From Prevotella dentasini JCM 15908 (GTDB lineage Bacteria > Bacteroidota > Bacteroidia > Bacteroidales > Bacteroidaceae): a stretch of DNA of 64,000 bases. A model generated the notes under the pieces. It did not search any database, was not told the DNA's origin, and saw nothing but the letters and a program-made list of their open reading frames with translations. Each line of letters begins with the position of its first letter. Position 1 is the first letter of the stretch. Of the stretch, positions 30,023 through 39,170 are shown in pieces. The stretch lies in NCBI RefSeq assembly GCF_000614065.1, contig NZ_BAKG01000001.1:124001-188000 (forward strand), read 5' to 3'. Both the position numbers and the translations under genes were made by a program.

Positions 30023-30965
30023 CCATTTCTTCCTCGCCAGCCTTCAGAAGGCTATGGCCGAGATTGGTGTTCCGCCATACGAAACAGCAGTTATATCGGG
30101 TATCGGCTGCTCAAGCCGTCTTCCCTACTATGCTAACACGTATGCCATGCAGACTATCCACGGTCGTTCGGCAGCCATAGCAACAGGAGCAAAGGTAACG
30201 AACCCGAACCTGACAATATGGCAGGTTTCCGGAGACGGTGATGCACTGGCTATCGGTGGCAATCACTTCATCCACGCCATGCGCCGCAATATCAACCTGA
30301 ACATGATATTGCTCAACAACCGCATCTATGGATTGACAAAGGGACAATACTCTCCTACCAGTCCGCGCGGATTTGTGTCTAAGTCAAGCCCCTACGGCAC
30401 CACGGAAGACCCGTTCCGCCCGGCAGAACTCTGCTTCGGAGCACGTGGTAACTTCTTCGCACGCAGTGTGGCCAGCGACAACACCGAAACAATGGCTATT
30501 CTTCAGGCAGCCTACCGCCATCAGGGTGCGGCCGTGTGTGAGATTCTCCAGAATTGTGTCATCTTCAACGATGGATGCCACGACTCTGTCTACACTTCGG
30601 CAGGCAGAAAGGAAAATGCCATCTATGTACGCCACGGCGAACCGCTCATCTTCGGCAAAGACAACGAAATGGGTCTGATTCAGGAAGGATTCGGACTGAA
30701 GGTCGTAAAAATTGGCGAGAACGGTATCACCAAGGACGATATCCTCGTACATGATGCCCATTGCATGGACAACACTCTGCAACTGAAACTTGCGATGATG
30801 AGCAATGAGGACGGCTTCCCAGTTGCGCTCGGTGTTATCCGCGACGTGGACGCTCCAACATACGATGCTGCTGTCAATCAGCAAATTGAAGACGTGAAGG
30901 CAAAGAAGCCTTATCACACGTTTATGGAGATGTTGGAAACCAATGACATTTGGGAAGTACAATAA
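29958..30965 (+). CDS. korB: 2-oxoglutarate:ferredoxin oxidoreductase, beta subunit
   Basis: A 335-residue thiamine-diphosphate-binding subunit. RWCPGCGDHFFLASLQ is the N-terminal motif; GDGDALAIGGNHFIHAMRR to NNRIYGLTKGQYSPTSP is the TPP/Mg site (GDGxx...NN). GIGCSSRLPYY is also typical. It pairs with KorA. Its start is preceded by AGGAGG 9 bp upstream, one of the few strong ribosome sites in this window. The product acts in the cytoplasm. Intact. Confidence 0.95.
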   Translation: MNEYTAQDFKKGQPRWCPGCGDHFFLASLQKAMAEIGVPPYETAVISGIGCSSRLPYYANTYAMQTIHGRSAAIATGAKVTNPNLTIWQVSGDGDALAIGGNHFIHAMRRNINLNMILLNNRIYGLTKGQYSPTSPRGFVSKSSPYGTTEDPFRPAELCFGARGNFFARSVASDNTETMAILQAAYRHQGAAVCEILQNCVIFNDGCHDSVYTSAGRKENAIYVRHGEPLIFGKDNEMGLIQEGFGLKVVKIGENGITKDDILVHDAHCMDNTLQLKLAMMSNEDGFPVALGVIRDVDAPTYDAAVNQQIEDVKAKKPYHTFMEMLETNDIWEVQ

Positions 30966-31094
30966 TTGTGAAAGTCCTCAGGAGAGAGCCAAACACCTAA
31001 GACAGACCGCCAAACGGTCAAATAATAGGGCATTAGCCCTCTCCATAATGCTGAGGAAACAAATTCTATCATAATATCATAGGTTATTAATTAT

Positions 31095-31126
31095 GGAGCA
31101 CACCGAGTTGTCGGTGTGCTCCTTTC
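31095..31126 (+). terminator. Terminator of korAB
   Basis: Perfect stem GGAGCACACCGA / TCGGTGTGCTCC with a 4-base loop, followed by TTTC, 130 bp after korB. Confidence 0.75.
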
Positions 31127-31181
31127 ATAATATATATACCAAGAACCATCATCCCATAGAACCGAAAAAACAAACAATAAA

Positions 31182-31215
31182 TTCGGCCAGACAAGCACCT
31201 ATCCGTCTGGCCGAA
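31182..31215 (-). terminator. Terminator of manC
   Basis: Stem TTCGGCCAGAC / GTCTGGCCGAA. On the minus strand it is followed by a T-rich tract, 30 bp beyond the manC stop. Confidence 0.75.
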
Positions 31216-31244
31216 CCTATATCCAATTGCCATTGACCGACCGC

Positions 31245-32334
31245 TTACACGAAACCTTCTCCTTTCTTTATCTGCACTTCATTGATATACTTCCGTATAA
31301 GATTGGAAGAGGCTTCTTTTCTGCAAATGAGCAATACATTTTCATGTTCGGCAACGACATATCCATCCAATCCGTCAATAACGGTCAGGCGATTCTTAGG
31401 CACTTTGATTACGTTGTTTTTGGAGTTTTCTACAATGGCATTAGAGTCAATGATGACATTATCGCCTTTTCCCCGACTTTTGGCTCGTAGATACTATGCC
31501 AAGCTCCGAGGTCGGCCCACCCGAAACCACATCGCAGCACATAAACATTATCTGATTTTTCCAATATACCATAATCTATGGAAAGATTGGGATAGGATGG
31601 GAATTTCTCACGGATAAAAGCATTTTCTTCCTCTATACTGAAATTTCCCCGGCATACTTCCTGACAACCCAAAGCTACGGGAAGAATCAGCGACATACAT
31701 TCGTTCAGGTAACGGGCATTGGATAGGAACATACCTGTATTCCAATACCATTCTCCGCTATCCATAAATAGCTGAGCAAAATTGCCGTCTGGCTTTTCAG
31801 TAAAGGCTTTTACCTTGAAAATACCTTCCATCCCGGCACTCTCTCCTTCTTGAATATATCCATAGCAAGGCTCTGGACGGGTGGGACGAATACCCATGGT
31901 CAGCAGACTATCATGTTGGGAGACAAACTCAAGTCCTTCTTCTACATTGCGTTGGAATATGTCTTCGTTGAATATGCTTTGGTCGGAAGGTGCTATTATT
32001 ACGTTGGCGTTAGGATTAAGGTGCACGATGCGGTGGGCTGCCCATGCCACGCTCGGGGCTGTATTGCGGTGAATAGGCTCTGCATGATATGGTCATCGGC
32101 AAGTTTGGGCAGCTGCTCTTTCACCAATTCCAGATAATCTTCGCTGGTATTGACAAAAATATTCTCCTGAGGTATAAATTTGGCAAACCTGTCAAAGGTC
32201 TGTTGCAGTTGCGTGCGCCCGACATTGAAAAAGTCAATAAATTGTTTGGGGAATCTTTCACGGCTAACAGGCCATAGGCGACGTCCCTTTCCTCCTGCCA
32301 GAATTACACAATAGTTATTATTCCTTTGAGTCAT
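31245..32334 (-). pseudogene. manC: Mannose-1-phosphate guanylyltransferase (two frameshifts)
   Basis: Starts MTQRNNNYCVILAGGKGRRL at 32334, the nucleotidyltransferase signature, then WPVSRERFPKQF. Three pieces in three frames form one protein. The first loss is near 32060 (GG read as G before AGCCTATTCACCGC); the second piece runs IHRNTAPSVAWAAHRI ... GFGWADLGAWHSIYEPK. The second loss is near 31485 (an A missing); the third piece is GDNVIIDSNAIVENS ... KKGEGFV to a stop at 31245. The enzyme makes GDP-mannose for surface glycans. About 363 residues when joined. TATCTTTG at 32370-32377 (minus) is its likely -7 box. Confidence 0.85.
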
Positions 32335-32377
32335 TTCGATATCAGTATAGACTTTCTTTATTAACACTTCAAAGATA

Positions 32378-32756
32378 TCCCAATAAATTAACAACAACGA
32401 ATTTTTGATTAATAAATAACTATTTTTTATTATCTTTGGCAACTCATTTATTTCTCCCTCCACCTATCCTCGATATAAGAATAGTATTTTGAAAATACAG
32501 CTCCCAATCCTGCTAGAAATAATCTTTCTAAACGAAAAATAAAAGAAAAACAAATTATACCCTACATACTATGTTGCTTTCCTGAATGTGAACTTTCAAA
32601 TCTCTTCAATAAAATTGCAAACACCTGCTTCATAAGTAGTATCAGTGCCATTACAAATGTTTACTTTTCATATATATCAATAGAATATTATATTTACACA
32701 TCGTCTCTTTAAAATAAGGGAAAAGCGACCATCCCTCTACGATTTTCTGTAAAAAA
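32378..32756. other. AT-rich gap before tRNA-Leu
   Basis: About 380 bp without a gene. On the plus strand TTTG (32404-32407) and TATCTTTG (32431-32438), 23 bp apart, form a possible orphan promoter pointing to the tRNA; no terminator or reading frame follows. Confidence 0.35.
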
Positions 32757-32788
32757 TTTGCCATTTCCAGATTTTCTCCCTACCTTTG
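32757..32788 (+). promoter_or_regulatory. Promoter of tRNA-Leu
   Basis: TTTG (32757-32760), 20 bp, TACCTTTG (32781-32788), 23 bp before the tRNA. A good consensus match. Confidence 0.75.
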
Positions 32789-32811
32789 CAGCGTCTTTTT
32801 TAAGACCGTTA

Positions 32812-32896
32812 GCCCAGATGGCGGAATAGGTAGACGCGCTGGTCTCAAACACCAGTGGAGTAATCCATCCCGGTTCGAGCCCGGGTCTGGGTACCA
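32812..32896 (+). tRNA. tRNA-Leu (anticodon CAA), integration target
   Basis: Acceptor GCCCAGA / TCTGGGT, anticodon arm CTGGTCTCAAACACCAG with CAA, a long variable arm (class II tRNA), T-arm CCCGGTTCGAGCCCGGG, and an encoded CCA. Its last bases, CGGGTCTGGGTAC, recur at 46148-46160 at the far end of the mobile element. Confidence 0.95.
32882..32894. repeat. Left attachment-site repeat
   Basis: CGGGTCTGGGTAC in the T-arm/acceptor end of tRNA-Leu, identical to 46148-46160. The tRNA itself stays whole. Confidence 0.85.
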
Positions 32897-32994
32897 AGAA
32901 AAAAGCTAAGTAGTTTGATTACAAACACTTAGCTTTTTTGTTATTTTATAAATGTTCCCAAAATGTTCCCAGTCAGCATATAATCAAATATCAA

Positions 32995-33594
32995 TTATTT
33001 ATATCTACTAATAGTCCATACTTGATCCTTAGCATCATATTTGATCATATCTCTGTAGACTGGTAATAATTGAAGAGCAGAATCTATTTGTGGTGCAGAT
33101 ATCATATAAACATTACCTTTTTTTTGAAAACTAATAGGATAATTTCTTGTAACTAACCCCAATTGTATTCGATAATGCTCCTTTAGGTTTTCTATATTAC
33201 TACTTTTTTCCTCTAATGAGTCTTTTTCTTTCTCTAATTGATGATATGTAACAGGTTTTCCATTTATCGTACGATATGTGATAAAAGAATTAGAGTCTGG
33301 TTCCATAAATTTCTTAAAAAGAGAATCTCTATATTCTAGCAATTCCAATTTCGATTCTAACGCATCATTTCTATCTAATAAAAGAATATTTCCAGTGATT
33401 AAAACTGCAAAGATAATTAGTAGTAAAAGCCAAAGATTTGCTAATCCTCTTTTTGTTTTTTCATGGATTTCAATTTTTTGTTCAAGTTTATCCATTGTTT
33501 CTAGCACTCTATCATTCTTTGCTAAGTCAGTTACTCTTAGTTCATCCTTGAGTTCTGAGACTATTGCTTTAATCGTTTGTTCATTATTTTTCAT
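32995..33594 (-). CDS. Membrane-anchored coiled-coil protein of unknown function
   Basis: A 199-residue protein: about 50 charged helical residues (ELRVTDLAKNDRVLETMDKL), one membrane segment (ANLWLLLLIIFAVLITGNIL, about 52-71), a coiled coil (LEKEKDSLEEKSSNIENLKE), then a C-terminal soluble domain. No family is recognised. It overlaps the gene at 33584 by 11 bp, so both are translated together. It is the last gene of the element, between the restriction genes and the left attachment site. A defence or membrane-sensing role is a guess. Confidence 0.65.
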   Translation of the reverse strand: MKNNEQTIKAIVSELKDELRVTDLAKNDRVLETMDKLEQKIEIHEKTKRGLANLWLLLLIIFAVLITGNILLLDRNDALESKLELLEYRDSLFKKFMEPDSNSFITYRTINGKPVTYHQLEKEKDSLEEKSSNIENLKEHYRIQLGLVTRNYPISFQKKGNVYMISAPQIDSALQLLPVYRDMIKYDAKDQVWTISRYK

Positions 33595-33901
33595 ATTTGC
33601 CTTTACTATGAAGTTCTGGGAACTTAAGATTATTAATTTGATATTTTAATTCAAGTCGTTCCTGTTTAAGAATATCTATTTCTGACCTATAATTTGTCTC
33701 TCTGTCAATCCATTTTATCCATTGCTCTTTCTCTAACTGGAGTTGATCACGAGTCATTTTGGTTTCTTGATAGAAACATCCAGTTTTAAAACCAACAGAT
33801 AGAATAATCAATATTATCGCAAGCTTTCCCCACAAACTGTCTAAAGCTGAAAGAAAACTTTCTACCCATTTTTCTTTTTCTCGTTGTTTTTTTACTGGCA
33901 T
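33584..33901 (-). CDS. Single-pass membrane protein with coiled coil, unknown function
   Basis: A 105-residue protein with a basic N-terminus (MPVKKQREKEKWVESFLSAL), one membrane helix (LAIILIILSVGFKTGCF, about 27-43) and a charged coiled-coil tail. It is coupled to the gene after it by an 11-bp overlap, and both have a similar layout (helix, membrane segment, coiled coil), so they may form one complex. Not recognised. AT-rich like the rest of the element. Confidence 0.6.
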   Translation of the reverse strand: MPVKKQREKEKWVESFLSALDSLWGKLAIILIILSVGFKTGCFYQETKMTRDQLQLEKEQWIKWIDRETNYRSEIDILKQERLELKYQINNLKFPELHSKGKYEK

Positions 33902-33980
33902 AAATAAGGTGTTTCTTTCATTTTATTTTCCATTTGAATTTACATATCCATATCTCAAATTTACTTGAAAAACATATATT

Positions 33981-34355
33981 TTAAGCATTATACCCTCTAT
34001 CAAAATCTTCCCTGAAAGCATTAGGAATAGTGTCCAAAATATCCTGTCTATTCTGATGTTTCCCCATGATAAAATTATGATTGTCTACAAGATTCTGTAT
34101 AAATTCATTGCAATTTAATCTATTTATGATATTCCCAACGCCTGCTGATAGAGAAAAAGTTCCCATCCCAGTTGGAAGATTTGAAATATATATTTGTATA
34201 CGATTCTCACTCCCCCAAGCTCCCTGCTCTTCGTTATGTTCCAAAACCAGAGATGTACTTCCATCTGATTTAGCAAGAAAACCTAAGAACTTATAATACT
34301 CATGTTCATTAGCAAATTGTATTTGCTGATTTTTTCCAAACGATTGTTTATACAT
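33981..34355 (-). CDS. Hypothetical protein coupled to the HNH nuclease gene
   Basis: A 124-residue soluble protein (FANEHEYYKFLGFLAK, AWGSENRIQIYISNLPTG, SLSAGVGNIINRLNC). It starts inside the nuclease gene (8-bp overlap), which implies translational coupling and a shared task, perhaps a partner or inhibitor of the nuclease. No family is recognised and there are no membrane segments. Confidence 0.6.
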   Translation of the reverse strand: MYKQSFGKNQQIQFANEHEYYKFLGFLAKSDGSTSLVLEHNEEQGAWGSENRIQIYISNLPTGMGTFSLSAGVGNIINRLNCNEFIQNLVDNHNFIMGKHQNRQDILDTIPNAFREDFDRGYNA

Positions 34356-35541
34356 AGTTGTATGCTTTAATTAATTCTTTCTTTATTACATCAAAACTTG
34401 TGCCAATACTAATATTCGTATCTAATCCTGTATTAATGATAAAAACAAAAGACTCTTTGCGGTAGTATTTATCACCAACTATCCTCAACGATGCTTCAAT
34501 CGTATCTGCCTTAGCTAAAAGACAGGTAAGTTGATAATCACGATTTATCTCCTGAGTTTTATTATTAGGATGGGCTTTTGTAAAGTGTTGCGTTGCTGTA
34601 AGCTTTATCAGATTTTCTAAATAATGTGCCAGTTGCGGAAACTGAGATTTTGGAAAAATATGATGGACTTGCGTTGCTTCACCATTTCCCCATTGGTCAT
34701 GAACTTCACTTTCTACTTGTATTTTTCGCAATAGATTCATAGCTTTTTGAACATAATAAGCATTGTATGCTTCCTGCTGCTCAACATCCTGTTGCTCTTG
34801 TGCCTCCTGCCGAGTAATGGATTTATCTTTATTTAGGTCTCTCCAATTCTTGCGATTGTACATTAAATCCGAGAATGTAAAGATATATTTTGACATATGT
34901 CCTTTTTCAGTTCCATTAATCTGATTTTCTACAGCATATACATTTAATATCTTACTAAAGATACGATGTACTTCAACTTCTGTATTTATAGCTGTATGAC
35001 CAATTACAAAACGGTCATATCTACTTTTTAACTCTTGGAAGTCTGCATTCGTAGCTTTTCCCTGCAAACATTTATCTTTGAACGCATCAAAATATCGGAT
35101 AATCCCACTATCCGAAAGAACCTTTTGCAGATAGCAATAGAGGAAATTATATGTATTTCTTTCTCTTTGCGCTATATAGTCAAGAATATCCAAATTAGCA
35201 ACACGATAATAATTTGTTCCCGATCGCTTTTCTATCTCCAACACATGGGCATAAGCAAGCATTCGGAGAGGCTGTTGTATAAACTTATCATACTCATGAC
35301 GAGCTTTGGGATTAGTAGGTAATGGCTTATTGAAAATAGCTCTTGCGTTCTTTATGAAGTATTGAGCATCCCAAATGTTGGACACCGTAAACTCATTGTC
35401 AACATCTATTGTATTGATGATGCAATCAGCAATGAAGCAAACAACATCAGGAGTGCATTTCTGATCCATAAAACGTGCATCTTGGGATTTACGTACATCT
35501 AAATCAAAGCTACTAAGATACTTTATTATATTTTCTCTCAT
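34348..35541 (-). CDS. HNH-type restriction endonuclease (putative)
   Basis: A 397-residue protein with an HNH active site near its C-terminus: QVHHIFPKSQ (H293, H294), ENLIKL (N310) and H319/H324 in TATQHFTKAHP. The first 280 residues are mainly helical and presumably recognise DNA. It lies 5 bp after the methyltransferase gene. Pairing an HNH nuclease with C5 and N6 methyltransferase activities recalls type IIS systems of the Eco31I group, where an asymmetric site needs a different mark on each strand. That parallel is inference; the specificity is unknown. Confidence 0.75.
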   Translation of the reverse strand: MRENIIKYLSSFDLDVRKSQDARFMDQKCTPDVVCFIADCIINTIDVDNEFTVSNIWDAQYFIKNARAIFNKPLPTNPKARHEYDKFIQQPLRMLAYAHVLEIEKRSGTNYYRVANLDILDYIAQRERNTYNFLYCYLQKVLSDSGIIRYFDAFKDKCLQGKATNADFQELKSRYDRFVIGHTAINTEVEVHRIFSKILNVYAVENQINGTEKGHMSKYIFTFSDLMYNRKNWRDLNKDKSITRQEAQEQQDVEQQEAYNAYYVQKAMNLLRKIQVESEVHDQWGNGEATQVHHIFPKSQFPQLAHYLENLIKLTATQHFTKAHPNNKTQEINRDYQLTCLLAKADTIEASLRIVGDKYYRKESFVFIINTGLDTNISIGTSFDVIKKELIKAYNYV

Positions 35542-35546
35542 TTCAT

Positions 35547-38104
35547 CTATCCTTTAAGTTTTCCAAAAAAGAAAACAGAGTTGTTGTCAATATTAAGTGA
35601 ACGTGTACCTAAATTTCTTGCTATTGCATAGAATTTAGTAAATTTATCTGTGGCATAAAACGACAGGTCTTCTTTTGTTATAACCTCATCATTATTTGTC
35701 AAAGTAAGAATTGCAACAGAACCATCCGCAATGCACCTTTGGGGAGAAAGCATGCTCGTGGGTTATATGTCAAGTTTGGGAGCAGGACACAATTTGTTTT
35801 GTTCAGAAACTTACTAACATCCAGCCCATCTAAATTATCCACATAACTGTCATATTCTGGAATATCTATAATTTGATTATCACCAATATTCCTTGACTTG
35901 AGAACTCTTACCTGACCTTTTCCTTTTGTCAAAGACTTGGTTATTACTCTATCTCTATATGCTTTGAACACATTAAACTCCATTTTATCTGCAACTTGAT
36001 CAAAATCTTTGTTACGATATATTATCCAATAAGGAAACTTTGTATCCATAAGGTAGGATTGCTGTTGTACTACAACTTTTTCCGTAATGTAAGATTCGAC
36101 AATAGTCTGAGCAGGCTTTCGCTGTGTTTCAATAATAAAGTTTATAGTTTCAATCTTAACATTCTTGAATCCTTTTTCCCCAAAATCAATGATATGAGAA
36201 ACTCTTTTTTTACTCATTAGTTGACGAGTTTTATTAAACTCAGGAGCATTTATCAAACTTTTAGGTACAATTAATGATACTACATTTCCGATTCTCATAG
36301 ACTTTTCTATAAAAAAAGAAAATATGTTATTTGTATCTGTATTGTAGGCTTCAGCTTTATAGACAGATAGTAACTCTTTTTCCTTTGTCAGTTTTTTATA
36401 AGGAGGATTTCCAACTACCACATCATACTTTTTCTCAAAACAATAAGTAAGAAAGTCTGTATGAATGTAATTTATGTGTACATTATTAGGAACATTTACA
36501 TGATTGACTAAAGCCTTAAGTACTTCAAGGCTGTCATTATCAATATCCACAACATCTATGTTTACAGAGGGAACGTCCGCATACTTTTGAATAAGCATGG
36601 GAATAAAGTTGCCCACACCAACAGAGGGTTCCAAAATATCGATTTCTGTAAAGCCTTTCGCTTCTGGCAAGTTCTCAACTACTGAAAAACAAATATCCTG
36701 TCGTGTATAATATGCTGCGTTATTATTTCTATTAGCATTTGATAATTCTGCAATTTTTGAGAGTTCACTGAAACGGTATCTTGTAGATTTATTGATAAAA
36801 TCTACAAGATTTATTTGACTATCAAGATGCTTCCGCTCTATCAAATCCTTAATATCTTGTTCTGTCATATTGATACGACAGGAAACTTTGGATATTTTAT
36901 GCGCTATCTGTCTAAATATGATAGTAGGAACAGCTTCGCCCAAATTTTGCCTTATATTCATTTCTTCCTTTTTGAGGAATGTTTCTTTTTCTTTTATTGG
37001 CAAATTGTTCAGTTCGTCAAAAGGAATATCACTCCATTGAAAAGATGCAGGAACCGACATCATAAGCATCACTTCACGAATACTGAAAACCCGATTATCC
37101 ACAGGATGAACAGTATTTTGACTTGCCATAATATCATTACGAGTATGAATACATGGTGCAACTTTATCCCAACATTGACGTGTATATTTGTCCCCATTCT
37201 TCTGAGCATTATAAACTACAACCCCATTCTTTATAGTATGGGGAATCTTGGTTATGTCAGTATTGTCAAAAGCTGATTGTCCTTCCTTTATATCGGCAAT
37301 CCATGCTTCCATTCTTGGCGAGTATTTCCTAAAATTGTGATAAATATCGGTTTCAGAAATTTCTCCCATAGTTCTTAATGGTGGTAAATCACCTATTATC
37401 TGTCGTAAGGTTCGCTCAGGCTGTCTATCGGGAAATACATCATAAGGGGTAATTTCTCTTAAATCTTTTCTTACCCCAATGACTAAAGTTCGTGTTCTAC
37501 TTGACGGATTACCATAATCCTTAAAGTTCACAACCTTAAACAGCACATTATACAATCCTCCAAGATTCAACTCTATTGCATTTCTAATAGTCTTATCTTG
37601 ACCATCGACATCTGTACAAATGGATGTAAGAAATGCACGGACATTCTCGAATATGAAAAATTTTGGCTGTATTTTGCTAACCATTTTTATAGATTCAACA
37701 ACCAAAGAATTCCTTTTCAGTTCATCTTTCTTTTTATGATTTGCCACAGACATACCCTGACATGGTGGTGTCGCAACGATTACATCTAAATCTTTTACAT
37801 TAAAATTTCGTCTCCACAAATCCAATTCTTCAAACACTCGACCTTGAGTTTCTTTTTGGGTCATATCCCCACAAATATACCCACTATCGTATGCACATTT
37901 TTGATTGTATTTTTGTATTTTTAGCCTACGTTCAAGTAGTTCTACCGTAGCAATACAATAGAAATTTTCTTGTTTAAAACCATAACATCCTACCCCAGCA
38001 CTACTGAACAAACTGACATATGTTTTCAGTCCATATGGAGAACGACTTTCTGCAACTATAGCGGGTTCCTGATTTATTGGATTATATTTCTTTTGTAACA
38101 TCAC
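35547..38104 (-). pseudogene. Fused C5-cytosine / N6-adenine DNA methyltransferase (frameshifted near the end)
   Basis: The N-terminal half is a Dcm-type C5 methyltransferase: motif I SLFSSAGVGCYG (31-42), catalytic cysteine 115 in ATPPCQGMS, ENV at 153-155, and SSRTRTLVIG (motif VIII). The C-terminal half is an N6-adenine enzyme: ILEPSVGVGNF (about 490-500) and GNPPYK (565-570). The frame is lost near 35736, where GGG reads as GG; the last 60 residues (CIADGSVAILTLTNNDEV ... FFFGKLKG) follow in the next frame to 35547. Total about 852 residues. It protects host DNA from the HNH nuclease. It overlaps the XRE gene by 4 bp. Confidence 0.85.
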
Positions 38105-38391
38105 ACTATACGCTTTAAGTTTTCTTTGACAACAGATAAAACATTTATAGCGACTTGTTTCTCTGGTGCCACAATATCGGAGACTTTATCGGCAAGCCAT
38201 AACACTATCAAGTCTTCTTGCTTGACATGAAATAGCCCCGACAGGATACATACTTGTTCTCTTTTAGCTTTCCTTTCTCCTTTTTCTATTTTGCAATAAG
38301 TCGCGGTATCAATATCAAGCGCTGCTGCCAAATGGCGTTGTGGCAGCTTATATTGCATACGCAACTCTTTTATTCGTTCAGAAAATAGCAT
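38101..38391 (-). CDS. XRE-family helix-turn-helix controller protein
   Basis: A 96-residue protein whose N-terminal half is an XRE domain (MLFSERIKELRMQYKLPQRHLAAALDID..., CKIEKGERK). It stands at the head of the restriction-modification operon and overlaps the methyltransferase start by 4 bp (ATGA type). In restriction systems, such C proteins time expression so that methylation precedes cutting. Its C-terminal 35 residues are helical. An operator could not be pinned down in the 130-bp AT-rich gap before it. Confidence 0.85.
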   Translation of the reverse strand: MLFSERIKELRMQYKLPQRHLAAALDIDTATYCKIEKGERKAKREQVCILSGLFHVKQEDLIVLWLADKVSDIVAPEKQVAINVLSVVKENLKRIV

Positions 38392-38517
38392 ATTACCTAC
38401 TTACGTCTTGACATTATTTGGCAAAATTACGATTTTTATTTGAGTAATCTGTGATTTTTCTTGTTTATTTTAAGTAAAGGTCGAAAGTTTTACCTCTACG
38501 CCTCTACTATCACAATT

Positions 38518-39168
38518 CTACTCATTTAATTTCTTCTGCATCAGGCTATCTGCCTTTTGCTTCAAATCCATATCGTAACCATTAGCTTTTTCCTTAATTA
38601 ACTTGATTACCTTTTCATTTCGATGAATGTCAAACACATCATTGAGCCATAAGATTTCCTTGGAACTACAGCCCCTCCACACTCTGATGATACGGAATTT
38701 CAAGGCATCATCCTTATATTGCAGTTTGCTTTGCCATAAGGAGTAATTACCAACCAAAGAAACAAGACAAAGGATAGACACTGCCACCACAGTAGTAAAG
38801 ACTTTCGACGACTTTATGTCAAAGCTATGTCTGTGAAGCAGTTCCTGCGGTATTGGATGCTCTTTCTGCTCCTGCCACTCGTGCAGCATAGTCATGACAC
38901 TTGCCACCAACTTGTCCATGGATTTAGCCTCCTCGTCCTTGATGCGCACTTGTACACCAATATACTTGTTAATCACGGCTTTTATCCGCTGTTCATACTG
39001 ATTGAGCAATTCCAGTTCCTGTTGGTCGTCACGTTGTGCAGGTGTGGAGGGAACAGGGAGAGAAACAGAACTGTTCTCCTTTTCTTTCAGCTCCTTCAGT
39101 TCCCTGTAAATTGTCTCCAACTTGTTCTTGATTTCCTCAAAGAGGACAAATGCATTATTATCTGCCAT
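38518..39168 (-). CDS. Mobilization-region membrane protein with coiled coil
   Basis: A 216-residue protein beginning MADNNAFVLFEEIKNKLETI with heptad-like leucines, a single membrane segment (FTTVVAVSILCLVSLVGNYS, about 122-141), then a charged helical tail. It starts 2 bp after the relaxase stop. Proteins of this outline follow relaxases in Bacteroides mobilizable elements; it may tether the relaxosome to the membrane. No catalytic motif. Confidence 0.65.
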   Translation of the reverse strand: MADNNAFVLFEEIKNKLETIYRELKELKEKENSSVSLPVPSTPAQRDDQQELELLNQYEQRIKAVINKYIGVQVRIKDEEAKSMDKLVASVMTMLHEWQEQKEHPIPQELLHRHSFDIKSSKVFTTVVAVSILCLVSLVGNYSLWQSKLQYKDDALKFRIIRVWRGCSSKEILWLNDVFDIHRNEKVIKLIKEKANGYDMDLKQKADSLMQKKLNE

Positions 39169-39170
39169 AG

